The notes: generated from the sequence alone by a model not told the origin. 64,000 nucleotides of DNA from Rhodoluna lacicola (GCF_000699505.1 NZ_CP007490.1:310001-374000); one strand, 5' to 3'; counted from the stretch's first letter, positions 27,663 through 36,879 are shown. Translations and numbers: made by a program.

Positions 27663-29210
27663 TTGCAGCACAGACTGGCTGGGCGCCTAAAACTGACGGC
27701 GCTGCTGTGCTTGGCAGTCTTGCTTGCCGGCTGCGGTGTTGCACCGCAAGGACCAATTGACGGGGGACCCCAACCAATCGCAGATCCGGCAATCAGTGCT
27801 GAACTAGCCCCCTTTTATGAGCAAGAGGTCAGTTGGTCGGCGTGCGGTGGGGAGCGCAGCTATTGCGGAACCATTGAGGTGCCCGCCGATTGGAATAATC
27901 CTCAGGGTGAGCGCTTCAACTTGGCAATTGCCTATCGCCAGGCCGATGCGGCCAAACCACTGGGGTCAGTTTTATTCAATCCGGGTGGACCAGGTGCCTC
28001 GGGAGTTACTTGGCTCAAGGAATCCAGCGAACAAATTGGCACCAAAGATTTGCGAAAAAATTTCAACGTGGTTGGCTTTGACCCACGTGGTGTTGGCGCT
28101 AGCGAACCAAAAGTTAAATGCCTGTCCGCTGAAGAAAATGATGAGCTCTACTACGGAGCATCTGAGTCACCGGTGGGTTCGCAACAAGAAGTTGCTGATA
28201 CCCGCGCCAAGCTTTCAAAGTTTGTTGAGGCGTGCGTTGCGAACACCGGAAACAACCTAAAGTTCATCGATACATTTTCGGCTGCCAAGGATATGGATGT
28301 AATCCGCGCAGTATTTGGTGACAGCAAAATAAATTACCTTGGCTTTAGTTACGGAACTTATCTAGGCACCGTGTACGCGAATCTTTTTCCGAACCGGGTT
28401 GGGCGCATGGTCCTTGACGGAGCAATCGATCCAACCGTTGATGAAGAAACGCAGGACTTATCACAGCTCAAAGGATTCGATCAGGCGTTGCGAGACTTTC
28501 TTGCTGACTGTCTAGAGAATCAGGATTGCCCATTTACCGGAAGTCTGGCTGCGGCAGAGTCTAAGGTAGCTAGTCTTTTGCGTTCAATTGAGCGAACCCC
28601 ATTGAACACCGATAGCGGGCGCGAATTAACCGTGTGGGGCGCATTGACCGGCATCATCATGCCGCTCTACAGTCAAGACTGGTGGCCATCTTTGTCTCAG
28701 GGATTCGCCGAGGCATTCAGGGGAGATGGCACCACATTGCTGGCCCTTGCCGATGTCTATAACGATCGAGGCGAAGACGGAACCTATCTTTCAAACACAG
28801 TTGAATCAAACATCGCAATTTCTTGTCTGGATTCTCGGGCCTCAACTGATGAAAAAGTCATGCGTGCGAATAACCAAACCCTGGTAGCCGCAAGCAAGAT
28901 GCTCGGACGCTACTGGCAGTTCGGCGCATTGACCTGTGAGCAATGGCCATTTCCGGCGGTGGCTAAGCCTGACAGCTTTAGCGCCGAAGGAACCGATCCG
29001 ATTCTCGTGATCGGGACCACGGGGGATCCGGCTACCCCTTATTGGCAGGCCGTATCGCTGGCCAATGAGGTGCTTAGCAACGCCCAGTTGATTACCTTCA
29101 ACGGTGAGGGTCACACCGCATACGGTCAGCAGAGTTCTTGCATAAATCGGACCGTGGATGAATTTTTCATCAAAAATGTGGTGCCTACCGAAGACCCGGA
29201 CTGCAGCTAG
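27663..29210 (+). CDS. Secreted tripeptidyl aminopeptidase-like alpha/beta hydrolase lipoprotein
   Basis: A 515-residue protein of the SlpD/Tap family. It starts with TTG directly after the holB stop. A signal peptide ends in LLAGC (Cys24), so it is a lipoprotein. The alpha/beta-hydrolase domain has an oxyanion region NPGGPGASGV, a nucleophile elbow GFSYGTYLG (Ser about 227), and the C-terminal TAP domain with TTGDPATPY (Asp) and GEGHTAYGQ (His). These enzymes release tripeptides from peptides outside the cell, so it likely feeds amino-acid uptake. Confidence 0.9.
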   Translation: MQHRLAGRLKLTALLCLAVLLAGCGVAPQGPIDGGPQPIADPAISAELAPFYEQEVSWSACGGERSYCGTIEVPADWNNPQGERFNLAIAYRQADAAKPLGSVLFNPGGPGASGVTWLKESSEQIGTKDLRKNFNVVGFDPRGVGASEPKVKCLSAEENDELYYGASESPVGSQQEVADTRAKLSKFVEACVANTGNNLKFIDTFSAAKDMDVIRAVFGDSKINYLGFSYGTYLGTVYANLFPNRVGRMVLDGAIDPTVDEETQDLSQLKGFDQALRDFLADCLENQDCPFTGSLAAAESKVASLLRSIERTPLNTDSGRELTVWGALTGIIMPLYSQDWWPSLSQGFAEAFRGDGTTLLALADVYNDRGEDGTYLSNTVESNIAISCLDSRASTDEKVMRANNQTLVAASKMLGRYWQFGALTCEQWPFPAVAKPDSFSAEGTDPILVIGTTGDPATPYWQAVSLANEVLSNAQLITFNGEGHTAYGQQSSCINRTVDEFFIKNVVPTEDPDCS

Positions 29211-29274
29211 ATAACTAGTCGATAACGAATTGGACACATCGGGAATTTTTCAAATTAGAAGAAATTTCGATGGC

Positions 29275-29336
29275 TAGGCTCAGGAAAAGAGTGTGCAAGC
29301 ACCCTGAACCTGGCAACGGTGCCAGAGTTCTCTTTT
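29275..29336 (+). promoter_or_regulatory. Attenuator-like structured leader of DUF485-actP
   Basis: Between the hydrolase stop and the DUF485 gene lies a leader ending in a terminator-like hairpin: GAAC-CTGGCA pairs with TGCCAG-GTTC around ACGG, followed by TCTTTTT, only 16 bases before the ATG. Upstream, GCACC (29299-29303) can instead pair with GGTGC (about 29318-29322) inside that stem, or with GTGC just before it, and TCAGG can pair with CCTGA. Such mutually exclusive pairings suggest transcription attenuation or a riboswitch. TAGGCT at 29275 could be the -10 box. No known riboswitch class matches by eye. A plain terminator for the gene upstream is the alternative. Confidence 0.5.
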
Positions 29337-29352
29337 TGGACATTGGAGTTCG

Positions 29353-29679
29353 ATGAGTTCGCAGAACGAAAAGGTTTGGTCTGACATGCAGGCCAGTCCT
29401 GAATTCCAGGATTTGAAGCGAAAGTTTAGGGGCTTTGCTTTTCCCCTGACCGTAGCCTTCCTGGTTTGGTATTTCCTCTACATAATCCTGACCGCATTCG
29501 CGCGTGAATGGATCAGCACACCAGTGGTGGGCAACATCAACGTTGCCTTCATTCTTGGCTTGTTGCAATTTGCATCAACATTCTTAATCATGTGGCTCTA
29601 CGAGCGCCACTCTTCACACTCACTTGACGGACCATCTGATGCGTTGCGTGACAAGGTAGACAAGGAGTTGAGCAAGTAA
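29353..29679 (+). CDS. DUF485 membrane protein
   Basis: A 108-residue protein with two membrane helices (about 29-50 and 63-82) and the DUF485 pattern SPEFQDLKRKFRGFAFPLTVAFLVWYFLYIILTAF. DUF485 proteins (YjcH in E. coli) almost always accompany the acetate permease ActP and may help its assembly. ATTGGAG precedes the ATG, and the stop overlaps the actP start (TAATG). Confidence 0.93.
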   Translation: MSSQNEKVWSDMQASPEFQDLKRKFRGFAFPLTVAFLVWYFLYIILTAFAREWISTPVVGNINVAFILGLLQFASTFLIMWLYERHSSHSLDGPSDALRDKVDKELSK

Positions 29680-31463
29680 TGAGTTCAACAACACTAAGTG
29701 CAATCCTCTTTGTTGCATTCGTAGTATTCACCCTGGTTTTGGTGTTCCGCGCAGGTCGCTCAAACAAGCAGTCATCAGACTTCTATGACGGTGGTGGCGG
29801 TTTCTCTGGTTTCCAGAACGGTCTAGCAATTGCCGGTGACTACATGTCGGCGGCTTCGTTCTTGGGTATCGCCGGAACCATTGCGCTATTTGGTTACGAC
29901 GGTTTCCTTTACTCAATTGGTTTCTTGGTTGCCTGGTTGGTAGCGCTGCTACTTGTAGCTGAGCCGCTTCGTAACTCCGGCCGTTTCACCATGGGAGACG
30001 TTCTTGCATTCCGCATGAGACAGCGCCCGGTTCGTGGTGCCGCTGCTACCTCAACGCTGGTAGTTTCAATCTTTTACCTAATGGCTCAAATGGTGGGTGC
30101 CGGTGCGTTGGTTTCACTATTGCTAGGTATTAACGATCCGAGCGCCAAAAACTGGATCATCGGTGGCGTAGGAATCTTGATGATTGTTTACGTAACCGTT
30201 GGTGGAATGAAGGGCACAACCTACGTTCAGATCGTGAAGGCATTCTTGCTAATGACCGGTGCGATTCTTTTGACCGTGATGGTGCTATGGCAATTTGGTT
30301 TCAACATCTCAGACTTACTTGGTGCGGCGCGCGATGCTTCTGGCAAGGGCGATGCGTTCTTGCAGCCGGGTCTGAAGTTCGGTAAGGACGTCATCGATGC
30401 CACCACCGGAGCAATCGATCCAGTGAAGACCTTGATCAGCAAGCTTGACTTGATCTCACTTGGCATGGCTTTGGTTCTTGGTACCGCTGGTTTGCCACAC
30501 ATCTTGATTCGCTTCTACACCGTGCCAACATCTAAGGCCGCTCGCAAGTCTGTGAACTGGGCAATCGGTAACATCGGTGCTTTCTACCTGATGACAATTG
30601 CACTTGGATTTGGTGCAGCTGCTCTGGTAAGTCGTGCAACGCTGTTCCGTGGTTACAAGGTAGATGCCAATGGATGTTTGATGGACGCAAAGGGTGCCGC
30701 AATTATGAGCGGCGATGTGGCCTGTACTCCACTTGACGGGCTAAAGAACCTAACCCCAGAGGCAAAGGCTCTGTTGGTGCCGGTAGACCCATCGGGTAAC
30801 GTTGCCGCTCCACAGTTGGCGCAGTTCCTTGGTGGCGGTGAAGGCACCACCGGTGGTGCAATCATGCTTGCCGTAATTGGTGCAATCGCGTTTGCGACAA
30901 TCCTTGCTGTGGTTGCTGGTTTAACTTTGGCTAGCTCTTCATCATTCGCTCACGATTTGTACGCGAACGTAATCAAGAAGGGAACCGCATCTCCAGCTGA
31001 AGAAGTTCGAGTTGCAAAAATCTCGGCGGTGGTTATCGGTGGTATCTCTATCGTGCTCGCGATTGGGGCTCAGGGTCTGAACGTGGCGTTCCTAGTGGCG
31101 ATTGCCTTTGCAATTGCAGCCTCGGGTAATTTGCCAGCTGTTCTGTACTCACTGTTCTGGAAGAACTTCAACACCCGCGGTGCCGTTTGGTCCATCTACG
31201 GTGGTTTGTTCTCAGCCGTGGTGTTGCTTGTGTTCTCACCAAACGTGTCAGGGCTTCCAACCAGCCTGATTCCGTTTGTCGAAGGTGGAGTTCGCTTTGA
31301 CTTCTTCCCGTTGGCAAACCCAGGTATCGTTTCGATTCCACTCGGATTCCTATTCGGTTGGCTTGGAACCATCACATCAAGCGAACGAAACCTAGCAAAG
31401 TACGCAGAGCTAGAGGTTCGTTCAATGACCGGCGCTGCCATCGGTAAGGCAGTACAGCACTAA
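29679..31463 (+). CDS. actP: Cation/acetate symporter
   Basis: A 594-residue sodium:solute symporter with about thirteen membrane helices. Recognisable regions are SDFYDGGGGFSGFQNGLAIAGDYMSAASFLGIAG near the N-terminus and a GLPHILIRFYTVP segment, both characteristic of the ActP branch. An extracytoplasmic insertion at about 325-385 has two cysteines. It imports acetate or similar short acids, which acs can activate. Co-expressed with DUF485; a strong terminator follows. Confidence 0.95.
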   Translation: MSSTTLSAILFVAFVVFTLVLVFRAGRSNKQSSDFYDGGGGFSGFQNGLAIAGDYMSAASFLGIAGTIALFGYDGFLYSIGFLVAWLVALLLVAEPLRNSGRFTMGDVLAFRMRQRPVRGAAATSTLVVSIFYLMAQMVGAGALVSLLLGINDPSAKNWIIGGVGILMIVYVTVGGMKGTTYVQIVKAFLLMTGAILLTVMVLWQFGFNISDLLGAARDASGKGDAFLQPGLKFGKDVIDATTGAIDPVKTLISKLDLISLGMALVLGTAGLPHILIRFYTVPTSKAARKSVNWAIGNIGAFYLMTIALGFGAAALVSRATLFRGYKVDANGCLMDAKGAAIMSGDVACTPLDGLKNLTPEAKALLVPVDPSGNVAAPQLAQFLGGGEGTTGGAIMLAVIGAIAFATILAVVAGLTLASSSSFAHDLYANVIKKGTASPAEEVRVAKISAVVIGGISIVLAIGAQGLNVAFLVAIAFAIAASGNLPAVLYSLFWKNFNTRGAVWSIYGGLFSAVVLLVFSPNVSGLPTSLIPFVEGGVRFDFFPLANPGIVSIPLGFLFGWLGTITSSERNLAKYAELEVRSMTGAAIGKAVQH

Positions 31464-31477
31464 TTCGTCTCAAATAG

Positions 31478-31518
31478 AAAACCCCCGGCCACTTCTCTGG
31501 CCGGGGGTTTTATTTTTT
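31478..31518. terminator. Strong bidirectional terminator after actP
   Basis: AAAACCCCCGGCC pairs with GGCCGGGGGTTTT (31478-31511) with an 8-nt loop, followed by a T-run on the plus strand and A-rich sequence on the other side. It separates actP from the convergent small membrane gene. Confidence 0.92.
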
Positions 31519-31521
31519 GGC

Positions 31522-31890
31522 TTATCTAGTTAGAGCAACAAAAAGTGCAATGAAAATGCCAACAAAAATTGCCGGGGTTAGATACTTCACCACGTGCATC
31601 CACGGTGCAGTCTTCACAATGGTCTCTGCCAGAGTTGACTTAGTCTTCAGGCTGCCCAAATCTTTTGCCACGGCCTGGGCTTCGTGAGCTGCGGTGTACT
31701 CAGCCAAAGCGCCAAGGATGCCAGAGGCCAGCAAAATACCAATTACCGCCCAAACGGTAACTTGACCCGCATCGCGAACCTGTTCAACAAGTCCGGCGGT
31801 GGTGATCAGTAAAAAAGTGGGAGCCAGCTGAGCAATGATGATTTGCTGGCGAGATTTTTGCCAAAGGCGGATTAGTTCGGCCTCATTCAT
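31522..31890 (-). CDS. Hypothetical membrane protein
   Basis: A 122-residue protein with three hydrophobic segments (about 15-35, 42-65 and 98-118) and a charged central loop (EAQAVAKDLGSLKTKSTLAET). I recognise no family. A ribosome site AGGAG lies just before the ATG. It is a single gene between the actP terminator and the divergent MpaB gene, 45 bp away. Confidence 0.65.
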   Translation of the reverse strand: MNEAELIRLWQKSRQQIIIAQLAPTFLLITTAGLVEQVRDAGQVTVWAVIGILLASGILGALAEYTAAHEAQAVAKDLGSLKTKSTLAETIVKTAPWMHVVKYLTPAIFVGIFIALFVALTR

Positions 31891-31935
31891 GGTTTACTCC
31901 TTTATCGGGCGATATTTAAAGGTTAGGCGAAATAC

Positions 31936-32916
31936 ATGGGTGTAGATGCATTTGAGAATGCAACTGACGTTCTTGTAACTCAAAATACCTTGCGGAAAAA
32001 CAATGCCCTGCAGGAATCGCTGTCCAAGCGTTTCCGCAGATTGCTCTCTGGTGACCCAGACGGGGTTCCGCCGTGGCTAGAGGTTATTGCCGCCGGCGAT
32101 GATGCCGGTTTCTTTTTGCCCACCGATGCGCCTTGGGTTGTTCATGCGGATTTTGGAACTCTTGTCGGCGGTATTCGTGCCCTGCTGATGCAGGCGCTGC
32201 ACCCGGGATCGCTAACCGGCGTTAAGAACCATTCACGCTACGAGAGTGATCCGCTTGGCCGATTAGCCGGCACGATTAGATGGCTGACCGTGACAACCTT
32301 TGGTTCAAAAACCGCCGTCATGAATGAGGCGTCTCGTGTAAATCGTCTGCACACTCGCGTTACCGGCGAGTACACAACCGGAGCGGGAGAGCGCATTCCT
32401 TATAAGGCAGCTGATCAAGACTTGCTGCTCTGGGTGCACATTGCCTTCATGGAATCTTTCCTGGTCGCGCATGAAGAGTTTGCGTGGCGGCCAATTCCAA
32501 AAGGTTCTGCGTCAACTGGTGCCGACAATTATGTTTCCCAGTGGAGTGTTTCAGTGGCGCCACTTGGTCTAGAGAAGGTTCCCATGACACGTGCCGAGAT
32601 GGACCAAACCATCATGGACGTTTACCACGCCGGCTTGCTGATTAGATCTGAAGACACTCTGCAGGTGGTTGAGTTCATTAGAAACCCTCCATTGCCTGGC
32701 TTAGCCAAGCCCATCTACAATTTGCTTTTTAATGCCGCGGTGATTTCGTTGAAGCCTCAATTTAGAGAACTGCTTGGTTTGAAGGCCAAACCCCGATGGC
32801 TGATTCGCCCACTGACTCGCGGAATTCTTAGGTTTATGCGAACCGCAATTGGCCCCGAAAGCCCAATTGAGGACGGTGCGATTGCTCGGCTGCGTCGCGT
32901 CGGAGCGCTCACCTAA
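31936..32916 (+). CDS. Oxygenase MpaB family protein (DUF2236)
   Basis: A 326-residue protein of the DUF2236/MpaB family, which includes the haem-b rubber oxygenase Lcp and a mycophenolic-acid biosynthetic oxygenase. The family core is visible as LLMQALHPGSLTGVKNHSRYESDPLGRLAGTIRWLTVTTFG and, later, the DLLLWVHIAFMESFLVAHEEF helix; the His residues of these segments are candidate haem ligands. No signal peptide. The substrate in this organism is unknown and the gene stands alone. Confidence 0.85.
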   Translation: MGVDAFENATDVLVTQNTLRKNNALQESLSKRFRRLLSGDPDGVPPWLEVIAAGDDAGFFLPTDAPWVVHADFGTLVGGIRALLMQALHPGSLTGVKNHSRYESDPLGRLAGTIRWLTVTTFGSKTAVMNEASRVNRLHTRVTGEYTTGAGERIPYKAADQDLLLWVHIAFMESFLVAHEEFAWRPIPKGSASTGADNYVSQWSVSVAPLGLEKVPMTRAEMDQTIMDVYHAGLLIRSEDTLQVVEFIRNPPLPGLAKPIYNLLFNAAVISLKPQFRELLGLKAKPRWLIRPLTRGILRFMRTAIGPESPIEDGAIARLRRVGALT

Positions 32917-32982
32917 TAGACGCTAAGCCAACGGCTAGCCTGAAGCCCTTATAAATACAGGGATAACGAATAAGTAAACCTT

Positions 32983-32999
32983 TTATCACGATGTGATAA
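32983..32999. promoter_or_regulatory. Palindromic operator upstream of the sugar ABC operon
   Basis: TTATCAC-GAT-GTGATAA is a perfect 7-bp inverted repeat with a 3-base spacer, 135 bp before the binding-protein start. The size suits a dimeric HTH repressor or activator. No regulator gene lies nearby. Confidence 0.55.
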
Positions 33000-33045
33000 C
33001 CATGCCGTGTTTTTCTAAAACGTGTGAATAAACTGGCACGAGCAA

Positions 33046-33109
33046 GGAGAATTCTCCCTGTGAAGTGCGAGAGGGGCTCGCGTACGACTCAGAAGGCGAA
33101 AGCTTTTTT
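33046..33109 (+). promoter_or_regulatory. Structured 5' leader of the sugar ABC operon
   Basis: Three hairpin-forming elements lie in tandem before the binding-protein gene: the palindrome GGAGAATTCTCC (33046-33057), GCGAG-AGGGG-CTCGC (33067-33081), and AAGGC-GAAA-GCTTT (33093-33106) with a GNRA tetraloop and six T. The last looks like a weak terminator directly upstream of the ribosome site. The block could be a cis-regulatory RNA or a stabilising leader. No known riboswitch class is recognised. Confidence 0.42.
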
Positions 33110-33133
33110 AGTTGAAATTAATTGGAAGGTTCA

Positions 33134-34084
33134 ATGATGAATTTCATGAAGAAGGGCCGGATCGTTGCAGCAATCGCCGCAACCGTACTGGCATTTACCG
33201 CTTGTGCACCTGCTGCCGATTCTGGCGCTGGTGACGACAAGATCACCATCGGTGCAACATTCCCTGTTCTAGACGCATTCCTTCAAAAGGTTGCTGACGG
33301 TATTCAGGCTGAAGCAGACGCACAGGGTGCAGAACTTACCCTTGTAGCTGCAGACAACAAGGTTGATGTACAGCTAAGCCAGGTTGAGAACTTCATCGCC
33401 CAGGGCGTTGACGCAATTCTTGTGGTTGCGGTAGACACTTCAGCTGCTGGTCCTATGACCGATGCAGCTAAGGCCGCTGGCGTACCAATCGTTTACGTAA
33501 ACCGTAACCCTGCACAGGCTGGCGTTCCTTACGTAGGTTCAAACTCACTCGTATCTGGTCAGCTTGAAATGGAGCAGCTTGCAAAGCTTGCTAACAACAA
33601 GGGTGACGTAGTCATCATGCAGGGTGAGGTTACAAACGAAGCCGCTCTTGACCGCACCAAGGGTTGTGAAGAGAAGGCTGCAGCAGCAGGCATGAAGGTT
33701 GTCAAGATCGGAACTGCAAACTGGGACCGCGCTCAGGGCCAGAAGCTAATGGAAAACTGGATTCAGTCAGGCACCAAGTTTGACGTTGTTTGTGCAAACA
33801 ATGACGAAATGGCTCTAGGTGCAATCCTTGCTCTGAAGGCTGCAGGTAAGAAGCTTGGCGTTGGTGGAGTGCTAGTTGGTGGCGTTGACGCTACTGCAGA
33901 CGCTCTAGCATCACTTGAGGCTGGCGAACTAGCTACCACCGTGTTCCAGGATGCATCTGGTCAGGGTTCAGGTGGTGTAAAGGCTGCTATCGCACTAATC
34001 AACGGCGAGTCAGTTCCTGACTACGTTGACGTTCCTTACCAGTTGGTAACCCTAGACAACATCTCGGATTTCAAGGGTAAGTAA
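33134..34084 (+). CDS. Sugar ABC transporter substrate-binding lipoprotein (RbsB-like)
   Basis: A 316-residue periplasmic-binding protein of the ribose/galactose/inositol type, started at ATG 33134 or 33137 after GGAAGG. A signal peptide ends in a lipobox, LAFTAC. The two-lobe fold is shown by TIGATFPVLDAFLQKVADGIQAEA, the GVDAILVVAVDTSA strand, VYVNRNP and the DVVCANNDEMALGAI hinge. The segment VPYVGSNSLVSGQLEMEQLA resembles inositol/rhizopine-binding members more than ribose ones, so the ligand is open. First gene of the rbsBAC-like operon. Confidence 0.9.
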   Translation: MMNFMKKGRIVAAIAATVLAFTACAPAADSGAGDDKITIGATFPVLDAFLQKVADGIQAEADAQGAELTLVAADNKVDVQLSQVENFIAQGVDAILVVAVDTSAAGPMTDAAKAAGVPIVYVNRNPAQAGVPYVGSNSLVSGQLEMEQLAKLANNKGDVVIMQGEVTNEAALDRTKGCEEKAAAAGMKVVKIGTANWDRAQGQKLMENWIQSGTKFDVVCANNDEMALGAILALKAAGKKLGVGGVLVGGVDATADALASLEAGELATTVFQDASGQGSGGVKAAIALINGESVPDYVDVPYQLVTLDNISDFKGK

Positions 34085-34102
34085 TCTAGGTTAGGCATCA
34101 GG

Positions 34103-34134
34103 GTTGGCCGGGCCGGGAAACTGGTCCGGCCAAC
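34103..34134 (+). terminator. Intercistronic stem-loop after the binding-protein gene
   Basis: GTTGGCCGGGCC pairs with GGTCCGGCCAAC around GGGAAACT, with no T-run. Such hairpins typically protect the upstream mRNA or partly terminate, so that the binding protein is made in excess over the ATPase and permease. Confidence 0.7.
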
Positions 34135-34165
34135 TTCACTTATCGATACTTATAAAGATGTAAGT

Positions 34166-35686
34166 ATGAAAGAGCAAATTATGAGCAAATTCATCGTAGA
34201 GATGAAAGGAATCACAAAACGATTCCCCGGCGTCCTAGCGCTAAATGACGTCAAACTAAATCTTCGTGCCGGAACCGTGCACTCGCTAATGGGGGAAAAC
34301 GGCGCTGGTAAATCCACTCTCATGAAAATTCTTGCGGGTGTGTACACACTCGACGAGGGTCAAATTCTGATTGATGGTGAGCCTGTTTCCATCACGGACC
34401 CAAGATCAGGCCTGGATCACGGTATTGCCATGATTCACCAGGAGCTTTCTTTCATTCCAGAGTTATCAGCCGCCGAAAACATTTACCTTGGCCGTGAACT
34501 TCGCGGAAAAGGTGGATTAGTGAGTAAGGCCAGGATGGCTGAAGAATCGCAGAAGGTATTCGACCGATGGGGTATAAAGATCAATGCCAAATCTCAAATG
34601 AAAGATCTGAGCGTTGCTCAGGCTCAGATGGTGGAAATCGCCAAGGCAATTGCTTTTGATGCCCGAATCATCATCATGGATGAGCCAACATCTGCCATTA
34701 CCGAGCGCGAGGTGGCCGCTCTACACAAAATTATTGCTCAACTTCGTGAAGCAGGAACGGCAATTATTTACATCACTCACAAGATGGATGAAGTATTCGC
34801 AATTTCTGATGAGATCACAATTTTCCGAGATGGCACTTGGGTAGCGACAGAACTTGCAAAAGACATGAACCGCGACCGGTTGATATCTCTTATGGTTGGT
34901 CGAGAACTGACAGCCTTGTTCCCTAAATCTGAGGCCAAAATCGGTGAGGTAATTCTTGAGGTTCAAAACCTGAATCGGGGTCGCCAAGTCAAGGATGTTT
35001 CGTTCACAGTAAAGCGTGGTGAAATCCTCGGCTTTGCTGGACTAATGGGTTCTGGTCGAACTGAAGTTCTTGAGACTGTTTTTGGCATCTACCCGGCTGA
35101 GTCGGGAACGATCAAGGTTCGTGGAAAAGAAGTAAAGATTCGTGAACCCCACCAAGCTATTTCGGCAGGTATCGGCTTACTTACCGAGGACCGCAAGAAG
35201 ACCGGCATCATGGGAGTTCTTTCCGTACGCGACAATATGTCCGTCGCAGCCTTGTCCAAGTTCACCGCCGGTGGAATTTTACGCAAGCCACTAATCGACA
35301 AACAGTGTGAAGAGCAGCGTCAGGCACTGTCGTTGAAAACTCCATCACTAAATCAGCAGATTCAAAACCTATCGGGTGGTAACCAGCAGAAGGTTCTACT
35401 TTCTCGCTGGCTTCTCACTGACCCAGATATTTTGATTATTGATGAACCGACGCGGGGAATTGACGTTGGTGCAAAATCTGAAATTCACCGACTGATGAGC
35501 GAACTAGCCAAGCAAGGCAAGGCCATCATTATGGTTTCGTCAGAAATGCCAGAAATTCTGGGTATGAGTGACCGCGTAATCGTGATGTGTGAAGGTCGTT
35601 TGGTTGGCGAGGTTGCCCGCAAAGACGCCACTCAAGAAAAAATTATGGAACTAGCAACCCAATTCAGCGACGAAGCCGTTGCTTAG
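34166..35686 (+). CDS. Sugar ABC transporter ATP-binding protein (RbsA/MglA-like)
   Basis: A 506-residue double-domain ABC ATPase (501 if ATG 34181 is used). The first half has Walker [10 protein letters not shown], a degenerate signature [15 protein letters not shown] and Walker [10 protein letters not shown]. The second half has GLMGSGRTE in place of Walker [16 protein letters not shown] signature and [14 protein letters not shown]. This asymmetry is usual for carbohydrate CUT2 importers. It energises uptake through the following permease. Confidence 0.95.
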   Translation: MKEQIMSKFIVEMKGITKRFPGVLALNDVKLNLRAGTVHSLMGENGAGKSTLMKILAGVYTLDEGQILIDGEPVSITDPRSGLDHGIAMIHQELSFIPELSAAENIYLGRELRGKGGLVSKARMAEESQKVFDRWGIKINAKSQMKDLSVAQAQMVEIAKAIAFDARIIIMDEPTSAITEREVAALHKIIAQLREAGTAIIYITHKMDEVFAISDEITIFRDGTWVATELAKDMNRDRLISLMVGRELTALFPKSEAKIGEVILEVQNLNRGRQVKDVSFTVKRGEILGFAGLMGSGRTEVLETVFGIYPAESGTIKVRGKEVKIREPHQAISAGIGLLTEDRKKTGIMGVLSVRDNMSVAALSKFTAGGILRKPLIDKQCEEQRQALSLKTPSLNQQIQNLSGGNQQKVLLSRWLLTDPDILIIDEPTRGIDVGAKSEIHRLMSELAKQGKAIIMVSSEMPEILGMSDRVIVMCEGRLVGEVARKDATQEKIMELATQFSDEAVA

Positions 35687-35705
35687 AAAATAGGAAAACA
35701 AAAAA

Positions 35706-36767
35706 ATGGCTAAAAAAGTAATCACCGAACCTCCTACCACCACGACTCTGATGACCCTTTCTCAGAAATTCAACTGGCGTGAGTTCTTGCAGAAGTACAT
35801 GATTGTCGGTGTTTTGATCATGTTCATCACCGTTTTGGCAATCATGACCGATGGAAATTCCATTGAGCCGGTCAACCTTGTAAATGTGATTCGTCAGGTA
35901 TCGGCTATCGGCATCATCGCCGTTGGAATGACGTTTGTGATCATCACCCTCGGCATCGACCTTTCAGTAGGTTCTATCCTTGGCCTTGCGGCGGTGGTTG
36001 CCGCGAGTTTGGCACAGGTACCTACAGGTTCCCTGGTGAAGTTTGAAGGCATTGACCTTCCGGTTATTGTTGGCGTTCTAGCCGGCCTGGCGGTGGGGGC
36101 ATTGGCGGGATTGATCAATGGTGTGCTAATCGCCAAGTTCCGACTTGCACCGTTCATCGCAACCCTAGGCATGATGTCAATTGCGCGTGGTCTTGCATAT
36201 ATCTACACCGGTGACGGACGACCTTTTTCTGACCTAAAGCCGGAGTACAACTTCATTGGTCAGGGTTACCTCTTTGCAGACCCAAACCAACCGCTGTCAG
36301 GTATCCCGGTACCGGTGGTGTTGTTTTTGCTCGTCGCAGGTATAGCTAGCTTTGTTTTGAACTACACCAAGTTTGGTAGATACAACTTTGCTATTGGTGG
36401 AAACGAAACTGCCGCCAGGGTCTCAGGTATCCGCATCCCACGCGTCACAATTGTGATTTACACCATCAGCGGTCTGCTTGCCGGACTGGCGGGTGTGCTG
36501 TTGTCAGCGCGAATCGGCTCCGGAAACTCAACCCTTGGTACCGGTATTGAACTTGATGCAATTACCGCGGTTATTATCGGTGGCACCAGCTTTAAGGGCG
36601 GAATCGGTACCATTTGGGGCACCATCGTTGGAGCGATTCTGATCGGTGTTATCAACAATGGTCTTGACCTACTTAATGTGTCTCCGTTTATGCAGATCGT
36701 GGTGAAGGGCTTGATTATCATCATTGCCATCATCATCGATGAACGAAAGAACTCAAAGAAAATCTAA
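35706..36767 (+). CDS. Sugar ABC transporter permease (RbsC-like)
   Basis: A 353-residue CUT2-type permease with about ten membrane helices. The family motifs GMTFVIITLGIDLSVGSILGLAAVVAA, RLAPFIATLGMMSIARGLAYIYT and the coupling-helix region GGNETAARVSGIRIPRV are clear. It starts 19 bp after the ATPase gene. The operon has no associated kinase or isomerase gene, so the imported sugar must be processed elsewhere in the genome. Confidence 0.95.
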   Translation: MAKKVITEPPTTTTLMTLSQKFNWREFLQKYMIVGVLIMFITVLAIMTDGNSIEPVNLVNVIRQVSAIGIIAVGMTFVIITLGIDLSVGSILGLAAVVAASLAQVPTGSLVKFEGIDLPVIVGVLAGLAVGALAGLINGVLIAKFRLAPFIATLGMMSIARGLAYIYTGDGRPFSDLKPEYNFIGQGYLFADPNQPLSGIPVPVVLFLLVAGIASFVLNYTKFGRYNFAIGGNETAARVSGIRIPRVTIVIYTISGLLAGLAGVLLSARIGSGNSTLGTGIELDAITAVIIGGTSFKGGIGTIWGTIVGAILIGVINNGLDLLNVSPFMQIVVKGLIIIIAIIIDERKNSKKI

Positions 36768-36785
36768 TTTATCCGTGGTTGGAGG

Positions 36786-36822
36786 GTGTAGCCCAGGCAA
36801 ATTTGCCTGGGCTACACCTTTT
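36786..36822 (+). terminator. Terminator of the sugar ABC operon
   Basis: A perfect 32-bp palindrome (16-bp arms, GTGTAGCCCAGGCAAA and its complement, 36786-36817) followed by CTTTT. Confidence 0.92.
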
Positions 36823-36879
36823 ACCAAAATCTACTTAGGGCGGTTGTAGGCTAAATGATGGCTCTGGAAGGGGTTCAAA

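Noticed and set aside
29280-29336. TPP or SAM riboswitch in the actP leader
   Set aside because: Pieces such as ACCCTGAACCTG and GGTGCC recall these classes, but required core motifs and length are missing.
29215-29568. Minus-strand 117-codon open frame over the actP leader and DUF485 gene
   Set aside because: It lies antisense to a clear DUF485 gene, shows no family pattern, and covers a structured leader.
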